A stretch of 64,000 nt of DNA from Sphingobium sp. SYK-6 (lineage in GTDB: Bacteria > Pseudomonadota > Alphaproteobacteria > Sphingomonadales > Sphingomonadaceae): assembly GCF_000283515.1 (NCBI RefSeq), contig NC_015976.1, positions 2,822,501 to 2,886,500 on the forward strand. Reading direction: 5' to 3'. Of the stretch, positions 54,638 through 64,000 are shown in pieces. The position numbers were made by a program, and so were the translations under genes. The notes under the pieces were generated by a model. The model was not told the origin of the DNA, searched no databases, and saw only the letters and a program-made list of their open reading frames with translations. Every line of letters starts with the position of its first letter. Within the stretch, counting starts at the first letter, position 1.

Positions 54638-56209
54638 CTAGGTGGGCAGCACGTTGCACTTGGCGCTCCCGTCAGCGCGTTTCGCGGCAGCCGTGAGCGC
54701 GACGAGCGCAAGATCGCCGTTGGCCGACGCGTCTATCATTGTCTTCTCGAATGGGTCCGCGCCCGCAAAGGCCGTCCGGTCGGCTCCTGTCGTCGTCCAT
54801 GGCAGGAAAAAGGTCGAAACGAGCGACACGAGCTTTTCGCGGTCTGCCTGCTGGAACTCGGGTCCTATCGCCTTGCCGGTTTCGTCCTTGCGCTCGGCTG
54901 CGGCGGCCTGCTGGTACTCTGCCCGAAAATTCCTGATGGCATCACGGGCTTCGCGTTCGGAAACATCGAGATCGCGCAGCATCTGAACATCATCGCACTT
55001 GGTCGTTAGAGCGGCATATCGAATACCATAGGTTTCGAGTAGGTTTCGGGCCGTCGACCATTTCAGAGCCAACCCATTGCCCCAATTTCCGGATCGAGCC
55101 TTAACGAGCATCCTGCCGACGTCGGCTGTGACGGCATCGATCGGCGCGGCCTTCACGTCGGCGGCGATCTGAAGCGCACCGCGAAAGTCGGACCAGTCCT
55201 TCTGAAGATAGAACTCGGGGGCAGTCCCCGCCGGATAGCGGCGGACATTCATTACCATGTAGAGATCGGACCGAACCTCCACGTAGGGATCGTTATCCAA
55301 GGCGTCTTTTTTCTTCTGGAAAAGCCGAGAGGTGTTGTTGTCGAGGCGCAAGTTTGCCCAGTCCATATCCATGTCACGGACCTGAGAGCGCCGGAGCACA
55401 TAGCGACCAGGCGCAAAGGTTGCCTGTACCGCGCGTGTATCCGCGACACCTGATGAGAGCACGAACCGATATTCGAAAAGCTTATCGTCCTTGCTGCCCG
55501 CGAGCAGGCTCTCGCCTAGATCAAAAAGAATGTCTTTTGCCTCGCCAGGACCGGGTAGAGCCTGTTGTCCAAAGCGGGCCAGCGTCGTGAGGAGCGACGA
55601 GATAGGACCAGCCTGGGCGTCCACCTCCATCACGACGATCTGGATGCCGATAGAGCCGCCACCGTATGCAGTGCGAGCGCGGAGCGGGATATTGCTGAAG
55701 TTGAAGGCCTGCTGGCGTCGAATGTCCTCACCAAAGTAGACGAGCTTAAGCTCGACATCGCTAGGATCATCCGACTTGCCCGGGTACTCGCCCGCCTCCA
55801 GGAACCGGCGGGTCGCCGCATCTCCGCTCTGCCCCGCAAATTCGAAGACATTGGCGAGGATCGCGATTTCCGCGGTCTTGCCGAATTCCCGTCCTAGTAT
55901 CTTCCCCTCAAGAATATTGCTGCCGATCATGCCCTGTTCGATCTCGATCGAGTAGACGTCGTTCGACTGGAACGCGTCCCATCCAGTCTTCGGATCTGGC
56001 ATATAACGGCGCACAACGCGCGACGGCAGGATTGGGTCGCACAGTGTTGTCATGGCGCCACTGCAGTTGTTAGTGGCGTCTGCAGCCATGGACTTGGTGG
56101 ATAGAGTGGTGGGTGGTGCATCGGCGATACGATAGTCGATCTGCCCTGTATCGACATGTGAGCAGGCCGATGAGGTCAATAAAATAGCCAGTAAGCCAAG
56201 CCGCTTCAT
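54638..56209 (-). CDS. Large lipoprotein of unknown function
   Basis: 523 residues starting with a lipobox (LGLLAILLTSSAC, Cys acylated). The ATG at 56209 is spaced well after AGGGGG. An in-frame ATG at 56215 abuts it. The body is alpha/beta with many charged residues and no recognised domain (VYSIEIEQGMIGSNILEGKI, SLLTTLARFGQQALPGPGEA, WNLRLDNNTSRLF-like ANLRLDNNTSRLFQKKK). Two Cys near the ends (NNCSGAMTTLC) may form a disulfide. It is co-oriented with the phospholipase-like gene, so the pair may work together at the outer membrane. Confidence 0.65.
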   Translation of the reverse strand: MKRLGLLAILLTSSACSHVDTGQIDYRIADAPPTTLSTKSMAADATNNCSGAMTTLCDPILPSRVVRRYMPDPKTGWDAFQSNDVYSIEIEQGMIGSNILEGKILGREFGKTAEIAILANVFEFAGQSGDAATRRFLEAGEYPGKSDDPSDVELKLVYFGEDIRRQQAFNFSNIPLRARTAYGGGSIGIQIVVMEVDAQAGPISSLLTTLARFGQQALPGPGEAKDILFDLGESLLAGSKDDKLFEYRFVLSSGVADTRAVQATFAPGRYVLRRSQVRDMDMDWANLRLDNNTSRLFQKKKDALDNDPYVEVRSDLYMVMNVRRYPAGTAPEFYLQKDWSDFRGALQIAADVKAAPIDAVTADVGRMLVKARSGNWGNGLALKWSTARNLLETYGIRYAALTTKCDDVQMLRDLDVSEREARDAIRNFRAEYQQAAAAERKDETGKAIGPEFQQADREKLVSLVSTFFLPWTTTGADRTAFAGADPFEKTMIDASANGDLALVALTAAAKRADGSAKCNVLPT

Positions 56210-56215
56210 TTCCAT

Positions 56216-56601
56216 ACCCCCTGTGGCGTAATTGAAACGCTCTCATATTAGTAGCAGATTTTCGTGTGATTGGGAGGGACTCGTAGAAAGATTGCCTGCC
56301 GAACTGCGGAAGCCTGACAATCCGGGAACTTAATATGTCGCCCATCCCCATGGCGACTTCGGGGTGAGTTTCAGACTTCCAAGCGAGGGTATGTGAACGG
56401 CCAACAGCGGTCGGCACCTGCCGCCGACATTTCAGTCGTTCCCTTGCCATTTTGCGCGCGCTAATATCTGCCATCCGTTCAGGGGCTTTGTTGAGAACTG
56501 TTCTTGCCTCATTCACTCACGCCGACAAAGCAGAAGAGCCGGAACTGCTCACCGCTCTCACCGCCCAGATCTAATACCAGCAGAGTCAATGCCTAGCTTA
56601 T
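56216..56601. other. Intergenic region
   Basis: 386 bases between the lipoprotein start and the end of the protease gene, both on the minus strand. It should hold the lipoprotein promoter. A frame on the minus strand (up to 56516) has no family pattern. No repeat or RNA is recognised. Confidence 0.4.
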
Positions 56602-57456
56602 CTACTTGGGCAGCTTCGTACCCGTAAGCTGTTCGACGACGGTGCGGGTAACATCGGCCGGCACGGCAAGACCGATGCCGACATTGCCGTCGCCCGGCGT
56701 GATGATGGCGCTGTTCACCCCAATCACTTCACCGCGCATGTTGATGAGCGGCCCGCCGGAATTGCCGGGATTGATCGGCGCATCGGTCTGCACATAGCGA
56801 TAGCGGCCGTCAGAGGAGGTGCGGATCGCGCTTACGATGCCGGACGTCACGGTCTGACCGACTTGAAAGGGATTGCCGATGGCCACGACATAGTCGCCGA
56901 CCTCGGTGCGCCGCGCCTCGGCCAGCGGAAGTTGGCGAAGACCACGCGCGGCAATTCTCAGCACCGCGAGATCGGTGCGGGGGTCGCTGCCAATCAGTTC
57001 GGCCTCAACTCTGCGATCCCCGATACCGACCGCTATGGCGCGCGCATTGGCGATCACATGATGATTCGTGACCACCAACCCGCGCGCAGCGTCCACGATA
57101 AAACCTGAACCGGCCGAGACGCGCGGCGCCAGCGCCTCGTCAGGAACGCCCATGAACATGCGGTAGTAGGGATCGCGCAGAAGCGGATTCTGAAGATGTG
57201 GCGACGCTTGCAGGACGGCGATGTTGACCACCGCCGGCGACACCTGCCTGACAAGTGGCGCCAGCGTAAGCTGATCGAGCCGAACGGCATTGACCGGCAG
57301 AGACCCGGCGGCCCGCGCTTCCGGTTGTTCGAACAGCGTGGTCATCGCGGCGCCACCGGCAAAACTGCCAAGCCCGCATATGGCGAGAAGCGCAAGCGCG
57401 AAGCTCCGCGAACGCCCGGATGATGCCGATCCCCCGTTCACGACCAAGTCTCCCAT
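56602..57456 (-). CDS. DegP/HtrA-like serine protease without PDZ domain
   Basis: 284 residues with an N-terminal membrane or signal segment (FALALLAICGLGSFAGGAA) and a trypsin-like domain with the full triad: VVTNHHVIANA (His), SDPRTDLAVLRI (Asp) and INPGNSGGPLINMRG (Ser). The protein ends just after the protease domain (TRTVVEQLTGTKLPK), so the PDZ domains of normal DegP are missing. It is probably a periplasmic stress protease. It follows groL by about 80 bases on the same strand and belongs to the heat-shock island. Confidence 0.87.
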   Translation of the reverse strand: MGDLVVNGGSASSGRSRSFALALLAICGLGSFAGGAAMTTLFEQPEARAAGSLPVNAVRLDQLTLAPLVRQVSPAVVNIAVLQASPHLQNPLLRDPYYRMFMGVPDEALAPRVSAGSGFIVDAARGLVVTNHHVIANARAIAVGIGDRRVEAELIGSDPRTDLAVLRIAARGLRQLPLAEARRTEVGDYVVAIGNPFQVGQTVTSGIVSAIRTSSDGRYRYVQTDAPINPGNSGGPLINMRGEVIGVNSAIITPGDGNVGIGLAVPADVTRTVVEQLTGTKLPK

Positions 57457-57537
57457 GCGAAAAAGCCGCTGTCACGCGGAGCCCGCTTCATCTCTGGAAT
57501 CGCGTTTGGGGCCGGCGCGGAGCCAGCCCCGCCTTTC

Positions 57538-59175
<1,638 letters not shown>

Positions 59176-59217
59176 CTATTGATATCCTTCCTGAATGTTT
59201 GTGGTGAGGGCGGTGGA

Positions 59218-59532
59218 TCAGGCCGCCTGCTTGAGCGGTACGACGTTGTCGAGGACGCCGAGGATATCGCTCTCCTTCATGATGAGCAGATCCTCGCCAT
59301 CGATCCTGACTTCGGTACCGGACCATTTGCTGAACAGGATGCGATCACCCGCCTTGACGGACAGCTCGACGAACTGGCCCTTATCGTCGCGCGCCCCTGG
59401 GCCAATGGCGAGAACCTCGCCCTCTTGTGGCTTTTCTCTGACGGTGTCGGGGATGATGATGCCGCCCGAGGTCTTTTCCTCGGCGTCGATGCGGCGGACG
59501 ACCACACGGTCGTGCAAGGGGCGGAAATGCAT
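59218..59532 (-). CDS. groS: Co-chaperonin GroES
   Basis: 104 residues of the Cpn10 family: [40 protein letters not shown] (mobile loop), [20 protein letters not shown] and [14 protein letters not shown]. It starts from the ATG at 59532. It has a few extra residues at the C-terminus (NVVPLKQAA). First gene of the groSL operon. Confidence 0.95.
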   Translation of the reverse strand: MHFRPLHDRVVVRRIDAEEKTSGGIIIPDTVREKPQEGEVLAIGPGARDDKGQFVELSVKAGDRILFSKWSGTEVRIDGEDLLIMKESDILGVLDNVVPLKQAA

Positions 59533-59646
59533 GGCAAAACCTCCAGATGCAAAACAGGATGTGATGGCCCTGGCCGTTCATACGAACGACAGGTGTGGCG
59601 GAGCTAGGAAGTCATATTTTTCCATTCAAGAGCCGGAATGAAATTT

Positions 59647-59673
59647 TTGGCACTCTCCTGCACAAAGTGCCAA
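59647..59673. promoter_or_regulatory. CIRCE-like operator of groSL
   Basis: TTGGCACTC-N9-AAGTGCCAA, close to the HrcA site TTAGCACTC-N9-GAGTGCTAA. It lies about 115 bases upstream of groS. A CTTGAA hexamer downstream of it on the minus strand could be the -35 of a heat-shock sigma factor. Confidence 0.65.
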
Positions 59674-59801
59674 TCTGTTTGTTATCGGTGGCTTAGTCGC
59701 CAATTCCGCTCTTGACGCGACTCATCCAGGTACCAAAATTTGCCAGCGCGGCAGCGCGCCGCACTCGTGAAAGGAGCGACATCAGGAAAGGAGGCAAAGC
59801 C

Positions 59802-60035
59802 ATGTCGCAGCCATTTTCCCGTTTCCTGCATCCCTTCGACGTTGCGCGCCATCCGAGCCTGGAGCCGGAAGTGAAGCGCGCCATCCTCGCTTCATGGGCA
59901 TCGGATCGGTCGGCGGTGAAGGATCAGCCGGCAATGCGCAAACCGCCCGGTGCCCGCCGTGCCGTGCCGGTCGACGACATCTTCGCCGCGATGCGGACGC
60001 TGGAAAAACGGCTGGATCACACGTCGCTGCAATGA
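59802..60035 (+). CDS. Small hypothetical protein (77 aa) before usg
   Basis: The frame starts MSQPFSRFLHPFDVARHPSL and has AAAGGAGG eight bases before its ATG. EPEVKRAILASWASDRSAVK and VDDIFAAMRTLEKRLDHT suggest two helices. Its TGA overlaps the usg ATG. Proteins like this (RAILASWASDxxAV) recur next to stress genes in alphaproteobacteria. The function is unknown. Confidence 0.65.
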   Translation: MSQPFSRFLHPFDVARHPSLEPEVKRAILASWASDRSAVKDQPAMRKPPGARRAVPVDDIFAAMRTLEKRLDHTSLQ

Positions 60036-60301
60036 CCGATCGCGCGTTCATGATGCGGTTGCAGGGCTATGGCCTGACGACGGCCGAGATCCATTATTAT
60101 CGCCCCGATGCGCCGTCGCTGCTGCAACTGTTCGTCTGGCAGGAATATGACCTGGCGCCGGACTTTCCGGTATTGTTCGATTTCATCGACCATTGGAACC
60201 GGGAGATCGAGGCGGCGCTCCATTCCATCCGCATCGCTCATGACCAGTTGGTCCGGCCGACGGAATGGCGTGCCGCGCGTGGCGAACTTCGGCTCGACTG
60301 A
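60032..60301 (+). CDS. usg: Usg family protein
   Basis: 89 residues: MRLQGYGLTTAEIHYYRPDA, PSLLQLFVWQEYDLAPDFPV, LFDFIDHWNREIEAALHSIR. This is the alphaproteobacterial Usg family, small and of unknown function, often with stress or tryptophan genes. It overlaps the previous gene by four bases (ATGA) and ends at a terminator shared with hdeD. Confidence 0.85.
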   Translation: MTDRAFMMRLQGYGLTTAEIHYYRPDAPSLLQLFVWQEYDLAPDFPVLFDFIDHWNREIEAALHSIRIAHDQLVRPTEWRAARGELRLD

Positions 60302-60314
60302 ACGACCACGCGCC

Positions 60315-60352
60315 AAAGGCCCGCCGTCCCGCTTCCGGGATGACGGGCCTTT
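60315..60352. terminator. Bidirectional terminator between usg and hdeD
   Basis: A long hairpin with arms AAAGGCCCG and CGGGCCTTT plus further pairs inside (two mismatches) and a CTTC loop. It ends the converging usg and hdeD transcripts, with a short T-rich tail on both strands. Confidence 0.8.
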
Positions 60353-60366
60353 CTTTGGCGTCCGCT

Positions 60367-61008
60367 TCAGGCGGCGGCTTCGCTCCTGCCAGCCTCGCGC
60401 TTGCGTAGACGCAGGCCGAGCGCGATCAACACACACCCGGCGAACAACGCCCAGACGGCAATCATCGTCCCCACGGAGAGGATGGTCGCGACCGGGTGCA
60501 GCCAGAGGAACGCCCAGACACCCAGGCCAAGTAGGAACGACAGCGCTCCGGAGAGACCCAGCAACCATTCGCCCTCGATCTCCTTGCGCAGCCGAATGGC
60601 GGCCGCGATCTCGAACGCGCCGGTCAGCAGCGCCCAGGCGATCACGGTGCCTAGCGTCACGAGCGCATAGCTGACCACGGCGAGACCAGGCAGGATCACG
60701 AAGATCACGGTGCAAGCGATCCCAACCACGCCCCGGAGCAGCGCGCTCCACCAGCGCTTTTCCTTGCGCGAAGCGCGCCGGATGCCGGCGATCAAAGACA
60801 GGATGCCGTCCGCGCCGGCATAGGCCGCGAACAGCAAGGTGAAGGCGAGCAGCGCATTCGCCGGGAACAGGAATGCCGCGACGCTGAGCGCGAGCGCGAG
60901 CACGCCGCGCAAGATGAACCAGCCGGGATGACGGGTGGTCAGCACCGGCTCAGACGGGTTGTCCCGCCCCAATTCCTGGAGCGGGAGAGTAGCGGATGAT
61001 CCAGTCAT
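60367..61008 (-). CDS. hdeD: HdeD-family acid-resistance membrane protein (DUF308)
   Basis: 213 residues with six hydrophobic segments: GWFILRGVLALALSVAAFLF, LLAFTLLFAAYAGADGILSL, GVVGIACTVIFVILPGLAVV, ALVTLGTVIAWALLTGAFEI, LGLSGALSFLLGLGVWAFLW and ATILSVGTMIAVWALFAGCV. It is an inner-membrane protein found in acid and heat stress loci. The ATG overlaps the end of the NDUFS4-like gene (ATGA), so it belongs to the hsp20 operon. Confidence 0.88.
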   Translation of the reverse strand: MTGSSATLPLQELGRDNPSEPVLTTRHPGWFILRGVLALALSVAAFLFPANALLAFTLLFAAYAGADGILSLIAGIRRASRKEKRWWSALLRGVVGIACTVIFVILPGLAVVSYALVTLGTVIAWALLTGAFEIAAAIRLRKEIEGEWLLGLSGALSFLLGLGVWAFLWLHPVATILSVGTMIAVWALFAGCVLIALGLRLRKREAGRSEAAA

Positions 61009-61388
61009 CTACTTCTCCCTTCACTATTGATATGACGTTGATTGTGATCCCCGGGCCAAGCCCGCACCGTATAGGGCAATCCCTGGCGCATGCAGTATCC
61101 AACCGCCGCTTCCGCGTTGGGAAAGCGCAGTCCAACATGGACGAGAGGATCGCTGCCACCGGTCCACCCGGTCAGCGGGTCGGCGAACGCCGGCGCCTTC
61201 TGCTCGAACCGCAGACGCCACTGGTCGCGCAGCTTGCGTGGCACGCGATCGCCGAGCAGCCGGATCGGCTCGATGATCGTGTGCGCGTCCGGTGGGAAAG
61301 TGCTTCCCCACGCCGGATGAGCGCCGCGATTGTCATTCGCCGCCGATTGCCGCGGTGCGTGACCGTAACGGCACGGCCCGGGGCTCAC
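61005..61388 (-). CDS. NDUFS4-like (ETC complex I subunit) protein
   Basis: 127 residues with the family's core: WRLRFEQKAPAFADPLTGWT, GGSDPLVHVGLRFPNAEAAV and GYCMRQGLPYTVRAW. Close relatives are accessory subunits of respiratory complex I, but stand-alone copies also occur in stress islands. It starts with a GTG at 61388, 17 bases after the hsp20 stop, and the exact start is uncertain. Its stop overlaps the hdeD start. Confidence 0.7.
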   Translation of the reverse strand: MSPGPCRYGHAPRQSAANDNRGAHPAWGSTFPPDAHTIIEPIRLLGDRVPRKLRDQWRLRFEQKAPAFADPLTGWTGGSDPLVHVGLRFPNAEAAVGYCMRQGLPYTVRAWPGDHNQRHINSEGRSR

Positions 61389-61404
61389 GCCCCGGACCGA
61401 CGGA

Positions 61405-61926
61405 TCAAGCCGCTTTCGCGTTGACCGGGATGCGCCGGACATTTTCATTCGCCTCCGCGGAGCGGGGCAGCGTGACGGTGAGCACACCGCTCCGGAAGCT
61501 TGCCTGCGCCTTGTCGCGTTCGATCCCGCGCGGCAGGCCGATGCGTCGCTCGAAACGGCCGTAGCTGCGCTCCGAATAGCCGCGTTTCTTGTCCTCGACC
61601 TCGGCCCGCTTCTCGCCGCGCAGCGTGAGCACGCCGTCCTCCACCAGGATATCGATGTCCTTCTCGTCGAGGCCTGGCAGTTCCGCGGTGATGCGGATTT
61701 CGGTGTCGTTCTCGTCCAGCTCCACCTGCGGCCAGCTCGCCGTGCGGCCCAAGCCGGCGAAAGCGGGCACGCCAAAGCCACGAAAAACGTCGTCGAACAG
61801 CCTGTTCACCTCACGATGGAGCGAGAGCAGGGGATGGGACTCCAACGCCGCTTCCCGCTCGGGTTCGACCGTCGCGGGCAGCCGGTTCTCCTGCCGGCTC
61901 CAGGGAATCAGATCACGCAATGCCAT
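61405..61926 (-). CDS. Hsp20 small heat-shock chaperone
   Basis: 173 residues. An N-terminal arm (HREVNRLFDDVFRGFGVPAF) is followed by an alpha-crystallin domain: WPQVELDENDTEIRITAELP, LDEKDIDILVEDGVLTLRGE, RSYGRFERRIGLPRGIERDK and FRSGVLTVTLPRS. It holds unfolded proteins during heat stress. ATG 61926 is spaced nine bases after AGGAG. An in-frame ATG nine bases earlier abuts that site. Confidence 0.92.
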   Translation of the reverse strand: MALRDLIPWSRQENRLPATVEPEREAALESHPLLSLHREVNRLFDDVFRGFGVPAFAGLGRTASWPQVELDENDTEIRITAELPGLDEKDIDILVEDGVLTLRGEKRAEVEDKKRGYSERSYGRFERRIGLPRGIERDKAQASFRSGVLTVTLPRSAEANENVRRIPVNAKAA

Positions 61927-62011
61927 GATAGTCATCTCCTTTTCTGGCTGGAATGGCATGACCCGCCGGCCCACCCGAAGGCAGCGCCGGCAAGTCACTT
62001 TTGTTTATGGA

Positions 62012-62491
62012 TCAGGCCGCTTCGAGCGCCTTTTCCTTCGGCGCCTCGATCCGCTCGCCAGCGGGCTTCGCCCCGCCAATCTCGATGCGGCGCGGCTTCA
62101 TCGCCTCGGGAACCACCCGCTTCAGCGCAATGCTGAGCAGGCCGGTGTCGAAGCTGGCCTCACCGACCTCGATATGGTCGGCAAGCTGGAAGCGCCGCTC
62201 GAACGCGCGCGTTGCGATGCCACGGTGCAGATATTCGCCCTTGCCGTCCTCATCGGCGCGCTTGCCGGTGACGGTGAGCTGATTCTGCTGGGCCACCACC
62301 TCGATTTCGTCGGGGCGGAAGCCAGCTACCGCAAGCGTGATACGATAGCTGTCCTCGCCTTCCTTCACGATGTCGAAGGGCGGATAGCCATCGGTTGCGT
62401 CGCCGCGCATGCCGGTCTCGAGCAAATCGAACAGACGATCGAAGCCGACCGTGGAACGCCGATAGGGCGTGAAGTCAAAGTTGGTTCTCAT
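62012..62491 (-). CDS. Hsp20 small heat-shock chaperone (IbpA-like)
   Basis: 159 residues, IbpA-type: DFTPYRRSTVGFDRLFDLLE, PFDIVKEGEDSYRITLAVAG, FRPDEIEVVAQQNQLTVTGK, YLHRGIATRAFERRFQLADH and FDTGLLSIALKRVVPEAMKP. AGGAGG lies before the ATG at 62491. It is the first gene of the hsp20-hsp20-NDUFS4-hdeD operon, with a heat-shock-type promoter and a structured leader upstream. Confidence 0.92.
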   Translation of the reverse strand: MRTNFDFTPYRRSTVGFDRLFDLLETGMRGDATDGYPPFDIVKEGEDSYRITLAVAGFRPDEIEVVAQQNQLTVTGKRADEDGKGEYLHRGIATRAFERRFQLADHIEVGEASFDTGLLSIALKRVVPEAMKPRRIEIGGAKPAGERIEAPKEKALEAA

Positions 62492-62622
62492 TTCCAAATC
62501 CTCCTAAAGCGATCTGGGCATGAGCTGCGTCGGTAAAGGAGAGCCGACGCCCCCTATGTCCCACCGGACCCGAACACGGCGCCCGGCAAGGATGAGTTAG
62601 AAAGCATTTTTTTCGTTTCAAG
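62492..62622 (-). promoter_or_regulatory. Heat-shock-type promoter and structured leader of hsp20
   Basis: On the minus strand, CTTGAAA (62616-62622) followed after 15 bases by CTAACTCATC fits a sigma-32-type promoter. The leader contains a hairpin with arms GCGTCGG/CCGACGC (62527-62550) whose loop includes CTCCT, able to pair with the AGGAG of the ribosome binding site. This could be a thermosensor, but that is inference. Confidence 0.45.
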
Positions 62623-62639
62623 ACCTGTATCGGTAGGCA

Positions 62640-63197
62640 CGTCGACCTCAAGCCAGCCGACCTGGATTCCAACATCCTTTCCAGCAAATCCGGCCGTATT
62701 GATCGCTAAACGCTGAACGCCGTCCGTTGCAAACGAGGGAGGGCTCGCATGATGTTGATGGCGTTGCGCCTGCTAAGCGACCTTGTAGGGGAGACGTTCC
62801 TGGAGATTGACCGCCAAACGGGACGTAAAGCAGCAAAGGCTAAGGGGGAGAGAGGAAGGCGATGACATTCGAGTAAGAACCGCCCTGCGCGCTCTCGCCA
62901 ACAAAGCCGCCGTTCGCGATACTTCGCTTGGCCGTTCAAACCGGCCGTACATTCACTCGGCGAGGTTTGGCGCCTCCATGGCCGATAGCAACTACTGTGG
63001 ACGAGAAACCGGAGAAAAACTGACCGTCTGCTCATCGTCCTTTCCGGGGGCTCTCGCCGATAGAGACTTCTCTAGCCTTACCACGAGTGCGCCAAGACCC
63101 GCATCTATTGACTCCCAAGTGAGGGAGTGAACTAAACGCCTCCTCCTGCGAGCGCATTTTTCTTGCGCAATCGGCGGTGATCGACGATCGTCGCATC
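62640..63197. other. Intergenic region without a recognisable gene
   Basis: About 560 bases with short frames on both strands, none convincing. The region separates the stress island from the methyltransferase gene and probably marks the border of a different module. Confidence 0.4.
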
Positions 63198-64000
63198 ATG
63201 GCGCTTCACGACCCCGATAGTCTCCCCTCGAATTCACGACGCGAGCCCCTGAAAATCGTGGATTTGTTCTGCGGCACCGGCGGATTCTCGCTGGGTGCGC
63301 ACGCGGCCGGATTCGAGGTGGTTGCCGCCTATGATCGCGATCCGATCCTCACTTCCTCGTTCGGGCTGAACTTTCCTTCGACGCCGCTGCATCTTCGCAA
63401 CCTCGCGTGGACGTCGGGAGAGCGTCTTCGACGCGATGCGGGCGGCGACGTCGACGGAATTATCGGTGGGCCACCGTGTCAAGGCTTCAGCGAGATGGGC
63501 CTGCGCTGCAAGGAGGATCCGCGCCGGGATCTGCTGCGCCACTTTTTCCGACTGGTCGCGGGAGTGCGCCCGAAGTTCTTCGTCATGGAGAACGTGCGCG
63601 GTCTGGGATTCCCCTCTGCCCGGCCGACGCTCGATGCCGCCCTCGATCTAGTGCGGGACGACTACGATATTCTCGGCCCGGTCGTGTGGGACGCGGCCTC
63701 GTTTGGTGCGGCGACCACGCGGCCCCGTCTGTTCGTGATCGGGACGCGCAAGGACCTTAAAGCCCCGGTCCGGCGGTCCGACGTCGAAGCCGGGATGCGG
63801 CCTGCGGCCACCGTCGAGGACGCGATCGCCGATTTGGAGGCAGCGCGCGAACTCGCCGTCGATCCTGAGGGTTTCGACCAGTGGCAAACGACCCGTCCGT
63901 TCCGGCCATCGACCTATGCGATGAAACTGCGTCGGGGCGGCCTGTTTACTGGTCATCGGCCTACGACGCATACCGAGGGCGTGGTCCGGCGCTTCGCTTC
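63198..64000 (+). CDS. C5-cytosine DNA methyltransferase (partial, runs off the window)
   Basis: At least 267 residues are visible from the ATG at 63198 (MALHDPDSLPSNSRRE). Motif I LKIVDLFCGTGGFSLGAHAA binds S-adenosylmethionine, motif IV GGPPCQGFSEMG has the catalytic Cys, motif VI FVMENVRGL has the Glu, and motif VIII TRPRLFVIGTRK follows. The target-recognition region begins at the end and the rest is outside. It may belong to a restriction-modification system or be a lone epigenetic enzyme. The neighbouring gene is needed to decide. Confidence 0.9.
   Translation, partial: MALHDPDSLPSNSRREPLKIVDLFCGTGGFSLGAHAAGFEVVAAYDRDPILTSSFGLNFPSTPLHLRNLAWTSGERLRRDAGGDVDGIIGGPPCQGFSEMGLRCKEDPRRDLLRHFFRLVAGVRPKFFVMENVRGLGFPSARPTLDAALDLVRDDYDILGPVVWDAASFGAATTRPRLFVIGTRKDLKAPVRRSDVEAGMRPAATVEDAIADLEAARELAVDPEGFDQWQTTRPFRPSTYAMKLRRGGLFTGHRPTTHTEGVVRRFA

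Noticed and set aside
56070-56516. A 148-codon minus-strand frame upstream of the lipoprotein
   Set aside because: It runs into the lipoprotein gene in another frame and shows no family pattern or start signal.

Overview
The window is GC-rich DNA that looks like an alphaproteobacterium of the Sphingomonadaceae (Sphingobium / Novosphingobium / Sphingomonas type). The pointers are SOS boxes of the alphaproteobacterial GTTC-N7-GTTC type, an imuA-imuB-dnaE2 mutasome, a luxR-luxI-phyH quorum-sensing cassette, usg, a large TonB receptor and a DUF3363-type relaxase. The accessory density, insertion sequences and many decayed genes suggest a large plasmid or a chromosomal integrative element. The sequence alone does not decide which.

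Region 1 (1-10.9 kb) is a mobilisation and maintenance block: relaxase with a candidate oriT beside it, lytic transglycosylase, TraF-type S26 peptidase, small HTH protein, DUF736, then ParB-like, DUF2958 and ArdC antirestriction genes. It is dotted with broken genes (thermonuclease, nuclease-like fragment, frameshifted DUF6499/DUF2285 protein). Region 2 (11.0-14.0 kb) is a tight luxR-luxI-phyH-gntR operon. Region 3 (14.2-15.9 kb) has exonuclease III, a decayed gene and an IS3 remnant.

Region 4 (15.9-31.8 kb) is the most unusual part. It has five secreted or cytosolic proteins of one NTF2-like family (DUF8021-like), two other SnoaL/NTF2-like proteins, a dimethylformamidase-large-subunit-like enzyme, a single and a tandemly duplicated MoaF-like protein, a TonB receptor, and MarR and TetR regulators. 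Four copies of a GTCYCATWTGGGAC-type operator lie at the promoters around the MarR gene. Two copies of a CCTA-N7-TAGG element lie at the promoters around the TetR gene. No ordinary oxygenase, dehydrogenase or CoA ligase is present. I read it as an uncharacterised uptake and catabolism locus for a small molecule, possibly an amide.

Region 5 (32.4-43.4 kb) is DNA repair and SOS: AlkB, a DksA-like zinc finger protein, two small proteins behind a LexA box, an SRAP pair sharing a LexA box, and LexA-controlled imuA-imuB-dnaE2. Region 6 (43.5-50.2 kb) contains gene remnants, a thermonuclease, and a complete hxsDBCA operon encoding a His-Xaa-Ser repeat protein and two radical SAM maturases. Region 7 (50.6-53.5 kb) is a complete IS66 element inserted into an IS481-type remnant, with an 8-bp target duplication. 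Region 8 (53.5-56.2 kb) has a secreted phospholipase/nuclease-fold protein and a lipoprotein. Region 9 (56.6-62.6 kb) is a heat and acid stress island: DegP-like protease, GroEL/GroES behind a CIRCE-like repeat, usg, HdeD, an NDUFS4-like protein and two Hsp20 chaperones. The window ends inside a C5 cytosine DNA methyltransferase gene.
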